Of a stretch of DNA of 64,000 nucleotides, positions 8,999-21,500 are shown one piece after another. The first letter of the stretch is position 1. Each line of letters opens with the position of its first letter. Source of the DNA: Phytophthora colocasiae (taxonomy: Eukaryota > Oomycota > Peronosporomycetes > Peronosporales > Peronosporaceae); assembly GCA_018806915.1 (NCBI GenBank), contig JAGKQI010000043.1, positions 186,001 through 250,000 of the forward strand, read 5' to 3'. Made by a program: the position numbers and the translations under genes. The notes beneath the pieces were generated by a model, which was not told the origin of the DNA, ran no database searches, and saw nothing but the letters and a program-made list of their open reading frames with translations.

Positions 8999-9994
8999 TT
9001 ACGCCTCCTCCTCCTTGCTCTCGCCGACCTCGAAGCGCTCGTAAGCGGCCACAGACACGTCAACGCCCAGCTTCTTAGCCTGCTCCGCCACGAAAGCGCC
9101 CACCTTGGGGTTGCCCTCTTCGATGAAGTGGTCCTGCTCCAGCAGCGTGAACTCGCCGAAAAACTTGTTCAGACGGCCCTCCGTCATCTTGGCTACGATG
9201 TGCGCAGGCTTGCCCGAGTCCTTGACCTGGTCGGCCAGGAACGCGCGCTCCTTCTCCACGAGCGTCTCCGGGACAGTCTCACGGGACAGGAAGCGCGGCT
9301 TGGCGGCCACGATGTGCATGGCCAGACGGTGGCCGAGCTCCTTGACGCCGGCCACCTGCTCGGCCGAGGCCGTCTGAGACGGGAACTGCAGAGCAACGAG
9401 TGCGCCGGCCCGACCGAGACCTGGAGCCGCTACGTTGTGCAGGTAGCTGCAGATGGTGCCCTGCTCGAGCTGGAACTGCACGGCGCGATTGGCCACGACG
9501 TTCTCGCCCACGACACCGACCAGCTCGGGCACCTTCTCGGCCACAGTAGCGCCGTCCACCTGCACAGTGGCCAGCTTGTCCGTGGACAGCTGGGTCACCA
9601 CCTCCGTGGCTGGAGCTTCGGCCAACGCACCGGCCACGCTGCTCACAAGCGCCTGGAATTTGTCGTTCATGGCCACAAAGTCCGTCTCGCTGTTGACTTC
9701 CACCATGGCCGCACTCAGACCGCTATCAGCCACTTTGACGGACACGAGACCCTCGGCCGTCTGACGTCCAGCCTTCTTACTGGCCGACGCGATGCCCTTC
9801 TTGCGCAGCCACTCGAAAGCGGCCGGGAAATCGCCCTCGGTGGCTGCCAGAGCGTTGCGGACGTCCTTGAGCGGCGCCTGCGACTCAGCGCGCAGCTTCT
9901 TCACGGCCTCAATGTCCGGCTTGTAGGTGCTGAGACGGCGCGACAGACGCAGCGAGGAAGCGCGCGTGCAACGGGAAAGAGACGCGAAGACCAT
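8999..9994 (-). CDS. TSFM: Mitochondrial elongation factor Ts
   Basis: EF-Ts is the guanine nucleotide exchange factor for mitochondrial EF-Tu. The 331-residue protein starts with a basic, Ser/Arg-rich presequence (MVFASLSRCTRASSLRLSRR) typical of mitochondrial import. A UBA-like helix region follows (IEAVKKLRAESQAPLKDVRN, AFEWLRKKGIASASKKAGR), then the signature VNSETDFVAMND and two EF-Ts core repeats (MHIVAAKPRFLSRE region; FFGEFTLLEQDHF). The start at 9994 was chosen because it is the first ATG; upstream in-frame sequence only offers TTG. It converges with the thermospermine synthase, with 169 bp between the stop codons. Confidence 0.92.
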   Translation of the reverse strand: MVFASLSRCTRASSLRLSRRLSTYKPDIEAVKKLRAESQAPLKDVRNALAATEGDFPAAFEWLRKKGIASASKKAGRQTAEGLVSVKVADSGLSAAMVEVNSETDFVAMNDKFQALVSSVAGALAEAPATEVVTQLSTDKLATVQVDGATVAEKVPELVGVVGENVVANRAVQFQLEQGTICSYLHNVAAPGLGRAGALVALQFPSQTASAEQVAGVKELGHRLAMHIVAAKPRFLSRETVPETLVEKERAFLADQVKDSGKPAHIVAKMTEGRLNKFFGEFTLLEQDHFIEEGNPKVGAFVAEQAKKLGVDVSVAAYERFEVGESKEEEA

Positions 9995-10224
9995 GGCGGA
10001 CGAGTTGAGTATGGTTGATGAAGTTGTGGTAGCCGCACGATTAGCGGATACTTCTACCGGGAAGAAATTATTTTCAATGGACAAAAAGCATGTTTTCTAC
10101 CCGGTAGCCTGGCCTAATCTGGTGGTATTAATAAGTGAAAATATTGTTTGACCCACGTTATAGCAGACTCTTACTACAGTTAACTACGATAACTACACTG
10201 TAGCACATCTAGCCTTCCTTCAGC

Positions 10225-13200
10225 TCACTTTCGCATCGGGAGAACGTCCGTGTGGTATTTCTTGCGAAAGTACGAGCGCACAGGTCCCAGCACCACGAAA
10301 TATTCGAACAGGATGCTGGTGAATAGGTTCCCCATGATGATACCGAAGTATTTGAGACGGAAACTCATGGGCATCGCCACATCCGGCAGACCTACCACGT
10401 TGGTGCTGCTGGAGATGCGGAACTGATCCGTGAGGGAGTTCGGGTCTCCTAGCACCAGATACAGGTCAAGTGCTCCGACAGCAACGAAAAAGACCAAGAG
10501 CAGGTAGTTATTCCAGATCGGTTGGCGGTAGATCGATCCGAAGCTGAACGTCCACGCCGCCGTGTGCTGCTGGAAGATGATGGAGAAGAAGAGTACCGTG
10601 GCCATGTGGTTATCGGATAGCAACCACCACTTCGCAACGTCGACGTCGTCGGGCGGACTTCGCTCGTCAGCATGTGGACCCCGCAGCACAAATAGATGAC
10701 GTTGATCGCTTCCTGACCAATGATTGACAGCAGAGTCGTTGGGCCGATCAAACTGGACGTTGGACGTGTGTCCTTAAGCTCCTTCAGAGGCTTGGATAAC
10801 GTGATGACGTACGAGCAGCCCACCAACGTGAAGCCGTCCGCCAGGATCCAGCACCATTGAGACATAATGACGGCATGGTAGTACTGAAACAGGCGAAGAA
10901 CGGGCTCAATGAGGCCGTAGACGATCAGGAACTTGACAGACGCGAAGGACGTCGCCAAACTGCAGCGACCTTCACGGCACAAATCAACCACCGATTGAAT
11001 CGTCTTCGCCTTACTCGTGAACGGCGACACCACCGAAGCTTCAGCGTCACTCAGCGCCACACCGGCGTGTGCGAACCGCAGTGCACCACAGTCGTTGCCG
11101 CCGTCACCGCACATCCCCGTCACCGCTCCCGTCTCCATGTGCAACTTCACGCACTCGACCTTCCCGTCGGGTGTCATGCGGCTGAAGATGCGGATGTTCA
11201 GTAGCAACCCCTTGATCTCGCCCATCGCCACCAGGTAGTCGAACGCCACACCCGTGACGGCCAGCTCCACGTCCTCGCCCTGCTCTACAAGGTGCTTCAC
11301 ACCAGGCAGGTCGTACTCCTCCGCTGAGTCCACGTCGCGCCACACCAGCTTCTTCACCTCGGTGGTCGACACCATCTCGCCCAGAATCACGCGTGAGCTG
11401 GACGACACCATGCCGCTCTCACGCGCGATGTAGCAGCCGCACATGGCGTTGTCGCCCGTGATCATGACGGTGCGGATGTCGCCGGCCTTAAGCTTCATGA
11501 TGGCGTCGGCCGTGTCGTCCTTGAGCTCGTTACGGAACAGGATAAGTCCCAGTAGCGACAGACTCTCGTCCACAGCCTCGCGGTTGTTGGCGAACTCGAT
11601 CACCTGCTCGTGCGTCCAGTCACTCGGCAGCTCACGGTACGACAGACCCAGCACGTAGCACCCGTCCTTGGCGAGGCGGTCGGCCACGTTCTTGTAGTCG
11701 GCTGGCACGCTTTCTGACGTGCTCAGCTGCTGCATGCGCTCGTACGAACCCTTGCAGAAGACGTAGTACTTGCCGCTCTTGCGGTTGCGCACCACGACAC
11801 TCATGGACATGCGGTGGTGGTCGAAGTCGTAGCGCTTGACGAACTCCAATTCCAGACCCGGGTCCACCTTCGACCGCACGCACGGCTGCTCGCCCTCCTT
11901 CTCGACCAGCTCCCAACCCGTGGCCGTGAACATACGCACCTCCACTTCGTTACCCACAAGACGGTCCTCTAGAGAACCGACCGAGTGGCACGTCGTCAGT
12001 GCGTACAGCAGTTCCTCGGACGACGGGGCGTCTTTGACGTCGTTGACAATCGGAGTGAAGCGGCTGTCCTTGACCGGCTGCACGCCGAGGAAGTCAAGAC
12101 CTTGCTTGGTGAGCGTACCGGTCTTGTCGAAGCAGAAAATGCGAACCTTGCCTGCGAGAGTAATGCGTTGGACGTTGAGGGAGAAGATGCCCTGCTTCTC
12201 CAGACGCTGTGAGGCGTTCACTTGACCGACGGTGATAACAACCGGTAGTAACGGACTGATGACGCACGAAAGCATGAAAATGGCGTAGCAGAACGCAGCG
12301 AAGCGGTTGCTCAAGTTGCCATTGCTAAGGAGGAAGTTGACGATGAGGATGCACGCCACCACGGCGTAGACGAACAGGAGGGCGATGAGAAGCTTCAGGT
12401 GCTCGTTGTACTTGAATCGCATCGGGATCGGAAACAGAATTGACTGGATCAATTGACCCCTCGTCGTGTGTGCGCCCGTCGTCTGCACGATCGCCAGGAT
12501 CTTCTCATTGCGACCGGAAGACAACACGCGGGTGCCAGCAAATAGCGTGTGCTTCTTGCTGCCCTTCTCCGGGTCGTACACTTCGTTACTGTGTTCCGGG
12601 ATCGGGAACTTCTGCACCGGCATCGATTCGCCAGTCAACATGGACTCGTCGCACACCGTCGTGCCCTTGACGATGGCCATATCACACGGTACCACCCAGT
12701 TCTCAGACACCTTCACGAGATCGCCTGGGGCGACGTCAGGAGATGACAACACTCGCCACTCGCCTCCGCGGAACACATTCACATCCGTGACGTAGCGCGT
12801 CATCTTGACAATGGACGACTGGATCTGACGCTGCGTGTAGATATTCACCACGGCAGCTCCCAAGACCACCACCGTCATGACAAGGCCCATGTTCCAGTAC
12901 GTGAAGTAGTACCAGACGTAGTAGCACATGATCTGGTAGATGTAGAATAGCGTGAAGAACTCGTGCGCGATCGAAACTGGCAGTGATGGCATCTCAACGT
13001 CGACGGAGTTGGATCCGACTGTGTTGATGCGGTGCTCTGCCTCCGCTTCCGACAGACCGTTCGCTTCGTGTAGGATGTCATCGTACGTGTTTCCTAGTGC
13101 TACAGCTCCAGGCACGAACCGACCCTCGTTCTCCTCGTACACGTAGCGCAGGTGCTGGAACTCGACGATACGGAGGCCACCCACACTGACTACAGGCACA

Positions 13201-14414
13201 GTGGTGCGGTATCCGCTGATCTTCCCTTTGGACGCAAAGAAATTCTCGATCTTGGCGACGAAATCCGACACGCCCGAGCGATCTGCTAGTAGCACTTCCG
13301 TGTCGTCGCGCTTGAGCATGTAGACGAACTGGCACTTGTCGAGGGGGACACGAAGACGGAAGAAGTTGTAAATACGGTCCTGTAGCGCCACGATGACGAC
13401 GAACCAAACAGACGTGATGACCCACACCACGATGAACACGACAGCGTTTTCTTCCGAGGCGTCAAACAGCGGCGGGTCGAAGCGACCATAGTAGTCAGCG
13501 ATAATAACAATGAGGAGAGCATTTAACGCGAGCGACGCCAACACCACGCAACCGAACACAAACGTGCCGAGAGGTGAGTTGGAAAACCCGGTCTGTAGAA
13601 TACCTTCATTGGCCTCGATCTGCACACGCGTGTCAGAAGCCCGAACGCCTGTGTTGCGACCGTGCGGGTTGCCGGCGACTGCTCTCGACGGAGTCTGCGG
13701 CGTGGCGATGAGCTTCTTGTTCATCTCGTTCACCGATTTGTTGGTCTTCTGCATGAAATTCTTGTAGAACGCCCACCCGCCGAGCACCACGAAGAACGCG
13801 AGGTAGAGCAGGTAGATGATCACCAGTGAAGTCTCTGTGTACGTGGTGAAGCGCGGGGTCGTGGACGTTGACGAAGACGTGCAGGTGGCTCTAAGATCTA
13901 TGTCGACAGAGCCGTCACGCAGCATGAGACTGTAGCAGTTGGCACCCACGGGGAAGGTGGCGTTGTTGTTGCGGACATTGGCCGAATAGGTCCAGAAGAC
14001 GGAGCTGTCTTGCGATGCAGCAGCCAGCGACGAATTCGTGTCAGCACACTGCAATTCCTCTGTCAATTCACCCGTTTCCGTGTTGGCCACAGCTTGCACT
14101 CTGCAGATTGTACTGGGATCGTTGTAGTAGAACTTCTGGGTAGTCGGATGGTACATGACATACGGGTAATTGACTTGACGCTGTTTGTTCCAGCCCTCGA
14201 CGTAGTACGATTCATAGTCACCACCGGAAGGTCGATTGTACTTGGTGTAGATCACCTTGGTAGTCTCCGAGTACTCGCAGCAGTAGTATTCCGGAGCGTG
14301 ACGGACTGGACACGCAGCAAAGTCCATTTGGTTGGCACTGGAGCCGAACACTTGCACGGGTGCAAGCGTGGCTAGAGCCAACGTTGGTAGGAGAACAGAC
14401 CTGCAGCGCGACAT
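10225..14414 (-). pseudogene. P5-type ATPase copy 1, frameshifted near the C-terminus
   Basis: P-type ATPase, P5B-like. Signal peptide, a Cys-rich ectodomain (CPVRHAPEYYCCEYSETTK), a membrane block, TGES, FCFDKTGTLTKQGLDFLGV, and GDGGNDCGALRFAHAGVALS. Relative to copies 2 and 3, a 16-bp deletion at about 10655 removes the codons for WYCPF and shifts the frame. The upstream frame then runs about 68 aberrant residues to a stop at 10449, losing the last membrane helices; the correct frame resumes as an open stretch from about 10655 to 10225. Start 14414 was preferred over the ATG at 14534 because it gives a signal peptide and lies downstream of a core promoter. Pseudogene, or a very recent or assembly-level lesion, because the rest is intact. 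Confidence 0.85.
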
Positions 14415-14485
14415 CTTCGATGGCAATCGGTCGTTGGCAGGAGAGAGAGAGAGAAAACTTTGGTTGGATGCGAGGCTACCGATGC

Positions 14486-14499
14486 GAAACGCAGAATGA
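14486..14499 (-). promoter_or_regulatory. Core promoter of P5 ATPase copy 1
   Basis: The minus strand reads TCATTCTGCGTTTC, an initiator/FPR-like motif 72 bp upstream of the ATG at 14414. It supports that start. The terminus of the Helitron array lies only 45 bp further upstream, so everything beyond the core promoter has been displaced. Confidence 0.6.
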
Positions 14500-14726
14500 G
14501 TGAGGCGGGTCGGATGCGGTGCGTTTCCCTCCATTGAGGCACACTAGCCGAGTGCCGCCCGCTTTTGCGGGCGGTTTGTATGTGTTTGGTTGAAACCCGT
14601 GGGGCTCACTGTTCCAGTTCGCCCCACTACTCTCCATCGGCGCCACACCTTCGGCGCGCGCCAGTTGGCCGAGGTGCTACCTTCGCTTCGCTCGATAGGA
14701 TGTATTTTAGCCAATCACCAGTGGGG

Positions 14727-14750
14727 GCTGCGAGCTCGCGAGCTCGCAGC
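14727..14750. repeat. 24-bp perfect palindrome
   Basis: A perfect palindrome centred on CTCGCGAG, inside the Helitron derivative between its two 3'-end modules. On the minus strand it precedes a CTAA tetranucleotide by about 16 bases, so it may be a variant Helitron 3' hairpin. Confidence 0.7.
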
Positions 14751-15031
14751 TACTATTTCGTACTTATCGAAGCAATTTTAGCCGAGTGCCGCCCGCTTTT
14801 GCGGGCGGTTTGTATGTGTTTGGTCGAAACCCGTGGGGCTCACTGTTCCAGTTCGCCCCACTACTCACCATCGGCGCCACACCTTCGGCGCGCGCCAGTT
14901 GGCCGAGGTGCTACCTTCGCTCGGTAGGATGTATTTTAGCCAATCACCGGTCTGTAAAGCGGGGCAGCTCAGCATTTTAATCGTACTTTGCTTAATTTTG
15001 TCCAATCAAATATTTTGTGGCCGGGTGTGCG

Positions 15032-15250
15032 GACCAATCAGAGGCCATTGAGAGGGTTATCATTAGTGGGCTATATTTGTAATTTTGGCATTCCTGAGAG
15101 CAGTCTAGAAGATAGGGATAGGCTACACCATGGGAAAATACAGTATAGAATACGTACATGTACGAAATGGAGAGACAGGTAGCTACGCAGGTTTATGCGC
15201 TACGACGTTGAACAGACACACAGACACGGCACTAGCCTAGAGGGCAGAGA
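15032..15250. repeat. 219-bp direct repeat, left copy (Helitron 5' end)
   Basis: Begins GACCAATCAGAGGCC and ends AGGGCAGAGA on the plus strand. The partner is 21501-21719 in the same orientation. These are the 5' termini of the two tandem Helitron units. Confidence 0.9.
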
Positions 15251-15455
15251 CTAGCCGAGTGCCGCCCGCTTTGCGGGCGGTGTGTATGTGTTAGGTCCCA
15301 ACCCGTAGTGCTCGCTGTTCCAGCTCGCCCTACTACTCTGTATCCCCTGCCTTCGCTTCGCTCGGAGGGGACAAAAACATACACAGTGTTTCATATGCAC
15401 AGTGAACATGTATTTGTTGTTATGAAAAATGCAGTGATCTCCTTCTGCCTCTTGC

Positions 15456-18400
15456 TTACATCTCGAATATCTGTCGGTAAACAATATTCTGTGTGTACAC
15501 TCCATCGGCGTCCACCTGGTCAGGATACTCGATCATCACCTTGAGTCTCGACCGCGCTGTCACTTTCGATAACGCCACGTACAGCTGTCCGTGTGAGAAG
15601 CAAGGAGTCGCCAAGTATAGTCCGAGATTTTGTACCGTTTGTCCTTGGGCCTTGTTGATTGTCATCGCAAACACTGGTTGCACTGGGAACTGCTTACGAC
15701 GTAGACGGAAAGGGAACTCACGCGTGTCCCCGTCACTGAGGAACACAATCCGCGGAATGAACACATGCTGGCCGTGGCGTTCCCCTGTCATGATGGTCGC
15801 ATGGATCACGTGAGGTTTCAGCTCCACAACACGGAGGCGCGTTCCGTTGCACAGTCCAAGATTGGGATTCAGGTTTCGCATCATCATGATCGGCGCACCC
15901 TTCTTCAGAGTTAGTTTGTGCGGCGGGATTCCGTTCATATTCACTGAATGCAGGAGTTCAGGCTCAAAGTAATCAGCGTCACCGTCATTATCCACTGAAT
16001 CGTTGGACAAATACTCCTGGGCGTCACCTTCCAGCTTCTGAGAAACAGCTTCGTTGATACGCTGCACGATCATGTTCGTAGTCGTCAATATCGTTCGGTT
16101 GGCAAAGTACTCATCCGTGGCGATCTCAGGGTTATTAATGTCTGCATACATCTCGTCAATGATGCGTCGCATGCCTCTGGGAGTGGTGCCAGGCCGAACC
16201 TCTTCATCTTCTTCTTCCGGCTCCTCCTCCGGTTCGCTCTCAATCAACATGTCGTTCGGGATCTTGATGAAATCTGGTCCAAGTCCAGCATTCACTTGGT
16301 GCCTTCCTTCGCCCACTTGAAGGAGAAACTCAGAGAATGCTGCCAGTTCTTCCGCTGTCGTTTCATTCGCAGCCGACCTCACACGCATGTTCTCCGTAAG
16401 ATGAACTTGTTCGAATTTGCTCCACAACTCCGAAGACTTTAGACACGCGTCGATGGTATCGGCAGGCGTTCCCTGCAGTACCACCGGTAGAATTTGTCTG
16501 AAATCTCCTGAAAGGACGACCACTTTCCTGCCAAATGGTTCATCGATGTCCAAGATATCCCGTAGCGAACGGTCCACAGCCTCAAAAGCGTGACGATGGG
16601 CCATCGGAGCTTCGTCCCAGATAATTAAACTGGCCATCTTGATAAGTTCCTTCAGGGCGGAGTTCTTATTGATCGCACACGTAGACTCCGCATTCAGCTT
16701 TAGCGGGATTCGAAAGGTAGAATGTGCAGTGCGACCACCCATTAGTAGAAGTGCGGCAATTCCACTCGAAGCTACCGCAATGGCAATTTTCCCAGACAAA
16801 CGAACTTTTGCCAGGATGTGCTTGAGCAAGGTTGATTTTCCAGTACCACCAGGTCCATCCAGAAAATATAACTTGTTGCCTTCTGAAGATCCATCGACAG
16901 CCGCCATGACTTTCGCGTAGATAGCTTGTTGACCTTCATTAAGTCCATCCTCATGCTCCACAATTTCTTGAAGCATGTGATAGTCATACGCCATGGTCTC
17001 GCGGTCAATCAAACTGTTGTTGGTCTGGAGTGCGTCTCGAAGAAGCAGATCAGGGAAATCGGCAAGTTGTGGAAGGTCAAACTCATGTACCGCTTTCCCA
17101 CTCACTTGAAGCAACTCGTTCAGACTCTTGAGCGTGTTAAACATCACCACGTCGTCCCTCGCCTGGCCTTCCATGGCGCGGAATCGACGGTGGAAATCCT
17201 CAGACAATGCTCCGTAGTAATTATCCCATAGCTGACGCACCTGCCCAACCTGAGAGTATACTAACAGCGTAGCAAATAGCTGACGCAGTTGATACGCCAT
17301 CTGGAACGTCGCGGCTTCCTCCATACAGGCTGCCCACTCCTCATCATTCTCGAGATATCCTAGACGTAACGCGGCATCCTTATACGATCCACATACGACG
17401 TTATCCACAGTCCGGATATCCTGGAAAGAAGTAGGTCCTTTGCGATGGCATAGCAAGACGCGTAAGTAGAACCTCTCCTCATCTCGCGGAGACACGTGAA
17501 TCATTCGTCCTAGTGCAGCTTGATACTTTTTGCGGCGGACCCATATCTTGTGTTTGTCCCATCTAAAGTACTTCGGCACATCCTGATACACAATTGTCTT
17601 AGCTAACTGGTCTTCGGGCGCTCTACTCGCACATATGTCGAAGAAGGCAGTAAGCTTCGTGCGCTCACTACGATCCATGACGCGTTCCGGATCTTCGGTC
17701 TCGTGGAATACCACCATCTGCTCACCTTCGAGGTGTACCGTGAGCTGGAAAACCGCATGGGACTTCCCTTGCACTACGTGCCCGAGGAGACGCATACACG
17801 CCTCAATGGGAGAGATGTACCTCGCGCTTAAGTATCGGATGGTCTCGTTGGGTTCCCGTCTGTCGATATTACCTTCGTCTTGCACCGTCTCCACTGTAAT
17901 CACAGCTCTGTCGGATCCCTTGTACACGTACTTGTAGAGATACTTCACCACTGACAGTGCTGTGCAGATTTCAATGTTGATGTGGCAGTTGTACTTGTAT
18001 GAAAAGTATGGGTTGTATGGCACCACCCACTGATTCAGCGTAGCATTGTCGTACCGTCTTCCATTGAATGTAAAAAATCCTTCCGATCGTCGTCGGCGTC
18101 TGTACTGCGGGAAACCGTCTTCGCTCACCCGCGTTGTCTCCACGAACGGTTTCGGGTAGCCCTTTGTACACTTGCCATCCTTCATACAGACACACGATGG
18201 ATTCGCCGCGCCACAGGGCCCGTGCATCATATTCGTCATGACCGTTTCATAAAGGCCGGGGTTGGTGTCAGGATCCGGTACTTCCGCCGATACAATCTTG
18301 TCAATAATCTGCCTTGTGCGTGGCTTGTCCTCGTCCGCCAAGATGACAATGATGTGCGCATGAGGAAGTCCACGCTTTTGAAACTCCACCACGTAAATCC

Positions 18401-20472
18401 GAGCGGAAACCCGCCCAAGCACACCCTCGTCTAAGTCTTTTAAATGAGCAGCCAGCTTTGCTGCCATACTCTCGCGACGATGTCTGGGCGGTCTTGGGCG
18501 CTCTGGTTAGGATCGCGAATCTGCTCTTGGATCTCTTCCCACTTTGGATTGCAAGTCATCGTGTCGAAGATATCTGGCTTGCCGTACTCCCTAACGATTG
18601 CCATCGAGTCTTGGTACGATTGGTACATCTGACGCGGGCTCCCTGAGTGAGAAGACGGTAAGATGATCTTCTTCCCAACCTGATTGAGGAAGTGCCTGTT
18701 TCGGGCTCGGTCGGGGTGAGCCAGCTCTCCAGTGTCACGATCATATTCCGCCAGGAGGCCTTCGCCATCGCCCAGGATAGTCCTAGCCTCTTCCATAGCT
18801 TCGCTCAGGTACGCATCTCGCAGTCCATTGTACTGGTAAGCACGGATCTCCTTCTGGTGAATTGCTATCCAGCGAAGTTCTTCTTGCTCGCATTTGGCTC
18901 TCTGGTCCACACAATACTGTTGGAAAAGGCGCCCCCCTTTATGTAGAGCTGATCGGTCATCGTCCTTTTGGAAGAGTCGATACGCGACGTGCTCACGTAG
19001 AGCCATAGCGCGTTTGTTCCTGCGCACCACATCACCTTCGTACGTATCCGTATACGTCCACCCCAGTTCTCCATACGGAAGAAGTAGCGGGTACTGAAGG
19101 GGGTCGTAGTTGGCGTTTGTTTCCCAGAGACGCATGAGATTTCTGTCTTTTGTATATACCAAGAGATCGCGAGGCTGTGCGAGGTTGCCGTCTTCAATCA
19201 TAGTGACGGCCACTTCCAGAAACCGTCGGCAGATTTTCCGTTCGAGGTCTGGAAGGATTGTTTCTCAGACGGAACACCAAGTCGATTGGCTGCTGCATAA
19301 TCGCTTTGACGCACCCTTTCGCCAAACGTGAGAAACTGCTGAGCGAACGGGTTGTACCTTTGCATCACCCGCTCGATGTCTAACAAAGCCACAGGGTCCA
19401 GGTCTGCGAAAATCCCCATACGTCTCTCAGCTCGGCGCTCCATGTCCGGATCGACGATATAGATCTGCGCAAACTTGGGCTGAGTCCTTTGGCCAGTTCG
19501 ACGATCAATGTATGGCAACAACGAACCCATGTAGTGGCCCATAGCACCTTGAATTCGGTAGGAGTATACGCCACGTTCACCCGCGACGCTGTTGTCCTGG
19601 TTGACGTTCTGAAACCTACCCGTGTTCGGGTTTGAAGCACCGATAGACGTAAAGGCAAACGCCTGGTTGTACGCCCGTATCTGCTTTCGAAAATTGGGGT
19701 CTCCGTAAAGCTGGAGAAGTTCGTCTGGAGCTGGGGCCAGAGGTGGTAGTCTGACTTTCCCCTCGATACAGCAGGCAGACCCGCTTTCACCAGGCCACTT
19801 CCACGCGTTACAATGACCGCACACCGTAGTGGGAGGCAGCCGGTGGCGTCTGGTGTCTTCATCAACATCTGGACCTGTGACCATCGAAGGACGGAAATCT
19901 TCATGGTTTAGAAGTGCTTTTCGATGGCGAGTGATACGTCGACGTTCTCGAACACGCTCGCGCTCCTCTTCGCGCTCTTCCTCCGTTTGTAACGCCCTTC
20001 TAATGGCGTGACGCTCTCGGTCCCGTTCTCGCTCTGCCGCACGCTCCTCATCCGTCTGACGTCGATTTTGCTGTCCAAGTCGGTTTCTTTCGCGATCTGC
20101 TACCATTTGTCCAGCACTTCGTTGAGCTCTCCGTTGCCGCTGGCGTTCGGCATCCCGTTGCCGCGTACGTTCGCGTTGGGAAGAGCTCATATTTGCCCGC
20201 CGCAGCCTGGCTCTCTCTGCGTCACTCATCCTAAGCGCCGCAGCACTGGATGGATTCGTAGTGGGGGCCATGGTTGTTCCTGTCGGAGGAACCACCGGTG
20301 CATCTACAGGGGCTACAATGGGGTCGCCTGAAACCGAAACGTTGTTTACCTGCTGACTGAGTAGTTCCAATTCTCGCGAAGCCCTCGAAAAACGGTTGCG
20401 TGCCTGCTTCCTTCTGTTGATCCGTCGTCGCTTTGCAGTAGGCGATTCATCCTCTGCTGGAGTTGCGTTCAC
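15456..20472 (-). pseudogene. Helitron Rep/helicase, three frames split by frameshifts
   Basis: The RepHel protein drives rolling-circle transposition. The first frame (19198-20472) has a basic Arg-rich start and a CGHC...CC zinc finger, then the Helitron N-terminal region. The second (18440-19213) has LQYPLLLPYGELGW and the MTCNPKWEEI motif. The third (15456-18467) has the HUH nuclease motif (RGLPHAHII), the two-tyrosine motif (KYLYKYVYKG), and a Pif1-type SF1 helicase with DGPGGTGKSTLLKHIL, IIWDEAPMAH, LSGDFRQILPV and INKAQGQT. The frames overlap by 16 and 28 bp and join by single-base shifts at about 19200-19230 and 18450. The element is probably inactive through these shifts, though all catalytic motifs survive. 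Confidence 0.88.
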
Positions 20473-21500
20473 GCGCTCCGCTTCGTCTAAACGATGCTGC
20501 AGCTGTCCTCGACGGTCGTCTCTACACAGTAGAATGTTAGAAGACTTCCAACAGCACGAAACATTAATTTTACGTACCTATCCCGCTTCGTGCCGACCCT
20601 GACCGGAGCCATAGCCTTCCCTCGCCAAAAAAGCACAAAGGAAGCAGCGTTAGACAACGGTCTAACACTGAATAATTGTATTTTAACTGTAAACTAATTC
20701 TTGATAGGTGAATGGGAACATGCAGCGCATGCCGTTCTGCCCCTGACACGGTAAGCAGCATGAAATGTCTCCATAACATGTGCCGGTCTCACACACGACC
20801 ACTGGCCCAAGGCTGAGGTGGGTGGCCCGGCCAAGCCGGCTTTTATCGCCACATGGATCCACCCCAGGACCCCGGATTGGTATGAGGCTTCCCATGCCGC
20901 TGGCGGGCGAACATGGGCGTCTCAGGGATCAGGGCTCCGAAGAGCAATAGAGAGGCAGAACTGAGACAGGAACGGCGAAGGGTGGCCAGCTGCAACCTTT
21001 TATCCCAAAAATGGGAAGGTCATGGATTTGGGCGCAAAAGCTACAGTACCCAAATTTCAATTTTCACCAAAGTACCCGCAGGGATGGCTTACTTGCTTAA
21101 ATGGGCAATATTGTAGATTCGGAGTGGACTGCCCGGCGTCTGTGCGCTCGAGAGGGTCTCGGTCAGAATGGCCGTGGCGTGGCACCCACTGCAACCCTCC
21201 TCAAGCCCCGCAGAGGACCTGTCAGAGTCCTCCGCAGGCTCCAGCCCACCCTTAATTTTGTACACACCAGCTCCCAGTTGCCCCAATGTGGTACCAGTTC
21301 TCCCACAAGGCGGAACACCCGACACCGTAAAGATTTGATAGCTGTATTATGTTTATATGGGTACTTACCGAGTATTCCTAGGCTGGCTGCGCCGCTCGAT
21401 CACTCCTGTCCTCGCTAGCCGCCGCGCCGTTCGCGTAATGTCCTCTGTCGCTGCTGACGCCGTTTGCGTTTTGGAATGAAAGAATTCTAGAATTTAAATC

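Larger units (their letters stand above)
14544..15250 (-). mobile_element. Short non-autonomous Helitron derivative
   Basis: 707 bp. Its 5' 219 bp (15032-15250) are nearly identical to the 5' end of the autonomous unit (21501-21719), with only a few substitutions such as A/G near the TACATGTAC box. It contains two copies of a roughly 180-bp 3'-end module (14544-14724 and 14778-14948), each with the CCGCCCGC hairpin, ending CTAG and CTAA. A 24-bp perfect palindrome (14727-14750) separates the modules. No coding sequence. Confidence 0.75.

Noticed and set aside
14415..14534. Upstream in-frame ATG at 14534 as start of P5 ATPase copy 1
   Set aside because: It lies upstream of the initiator motif at 14486-14499 and would mask the signal peptide that all three copies share.
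14778..14781. CTAA as a clean Helitron 3' terminus with its own target site
   Set aside because: The next base on the minus strand is A, not the T expected at a Helitron insertion site, so it is more likely an internal, degenerate 3' module.
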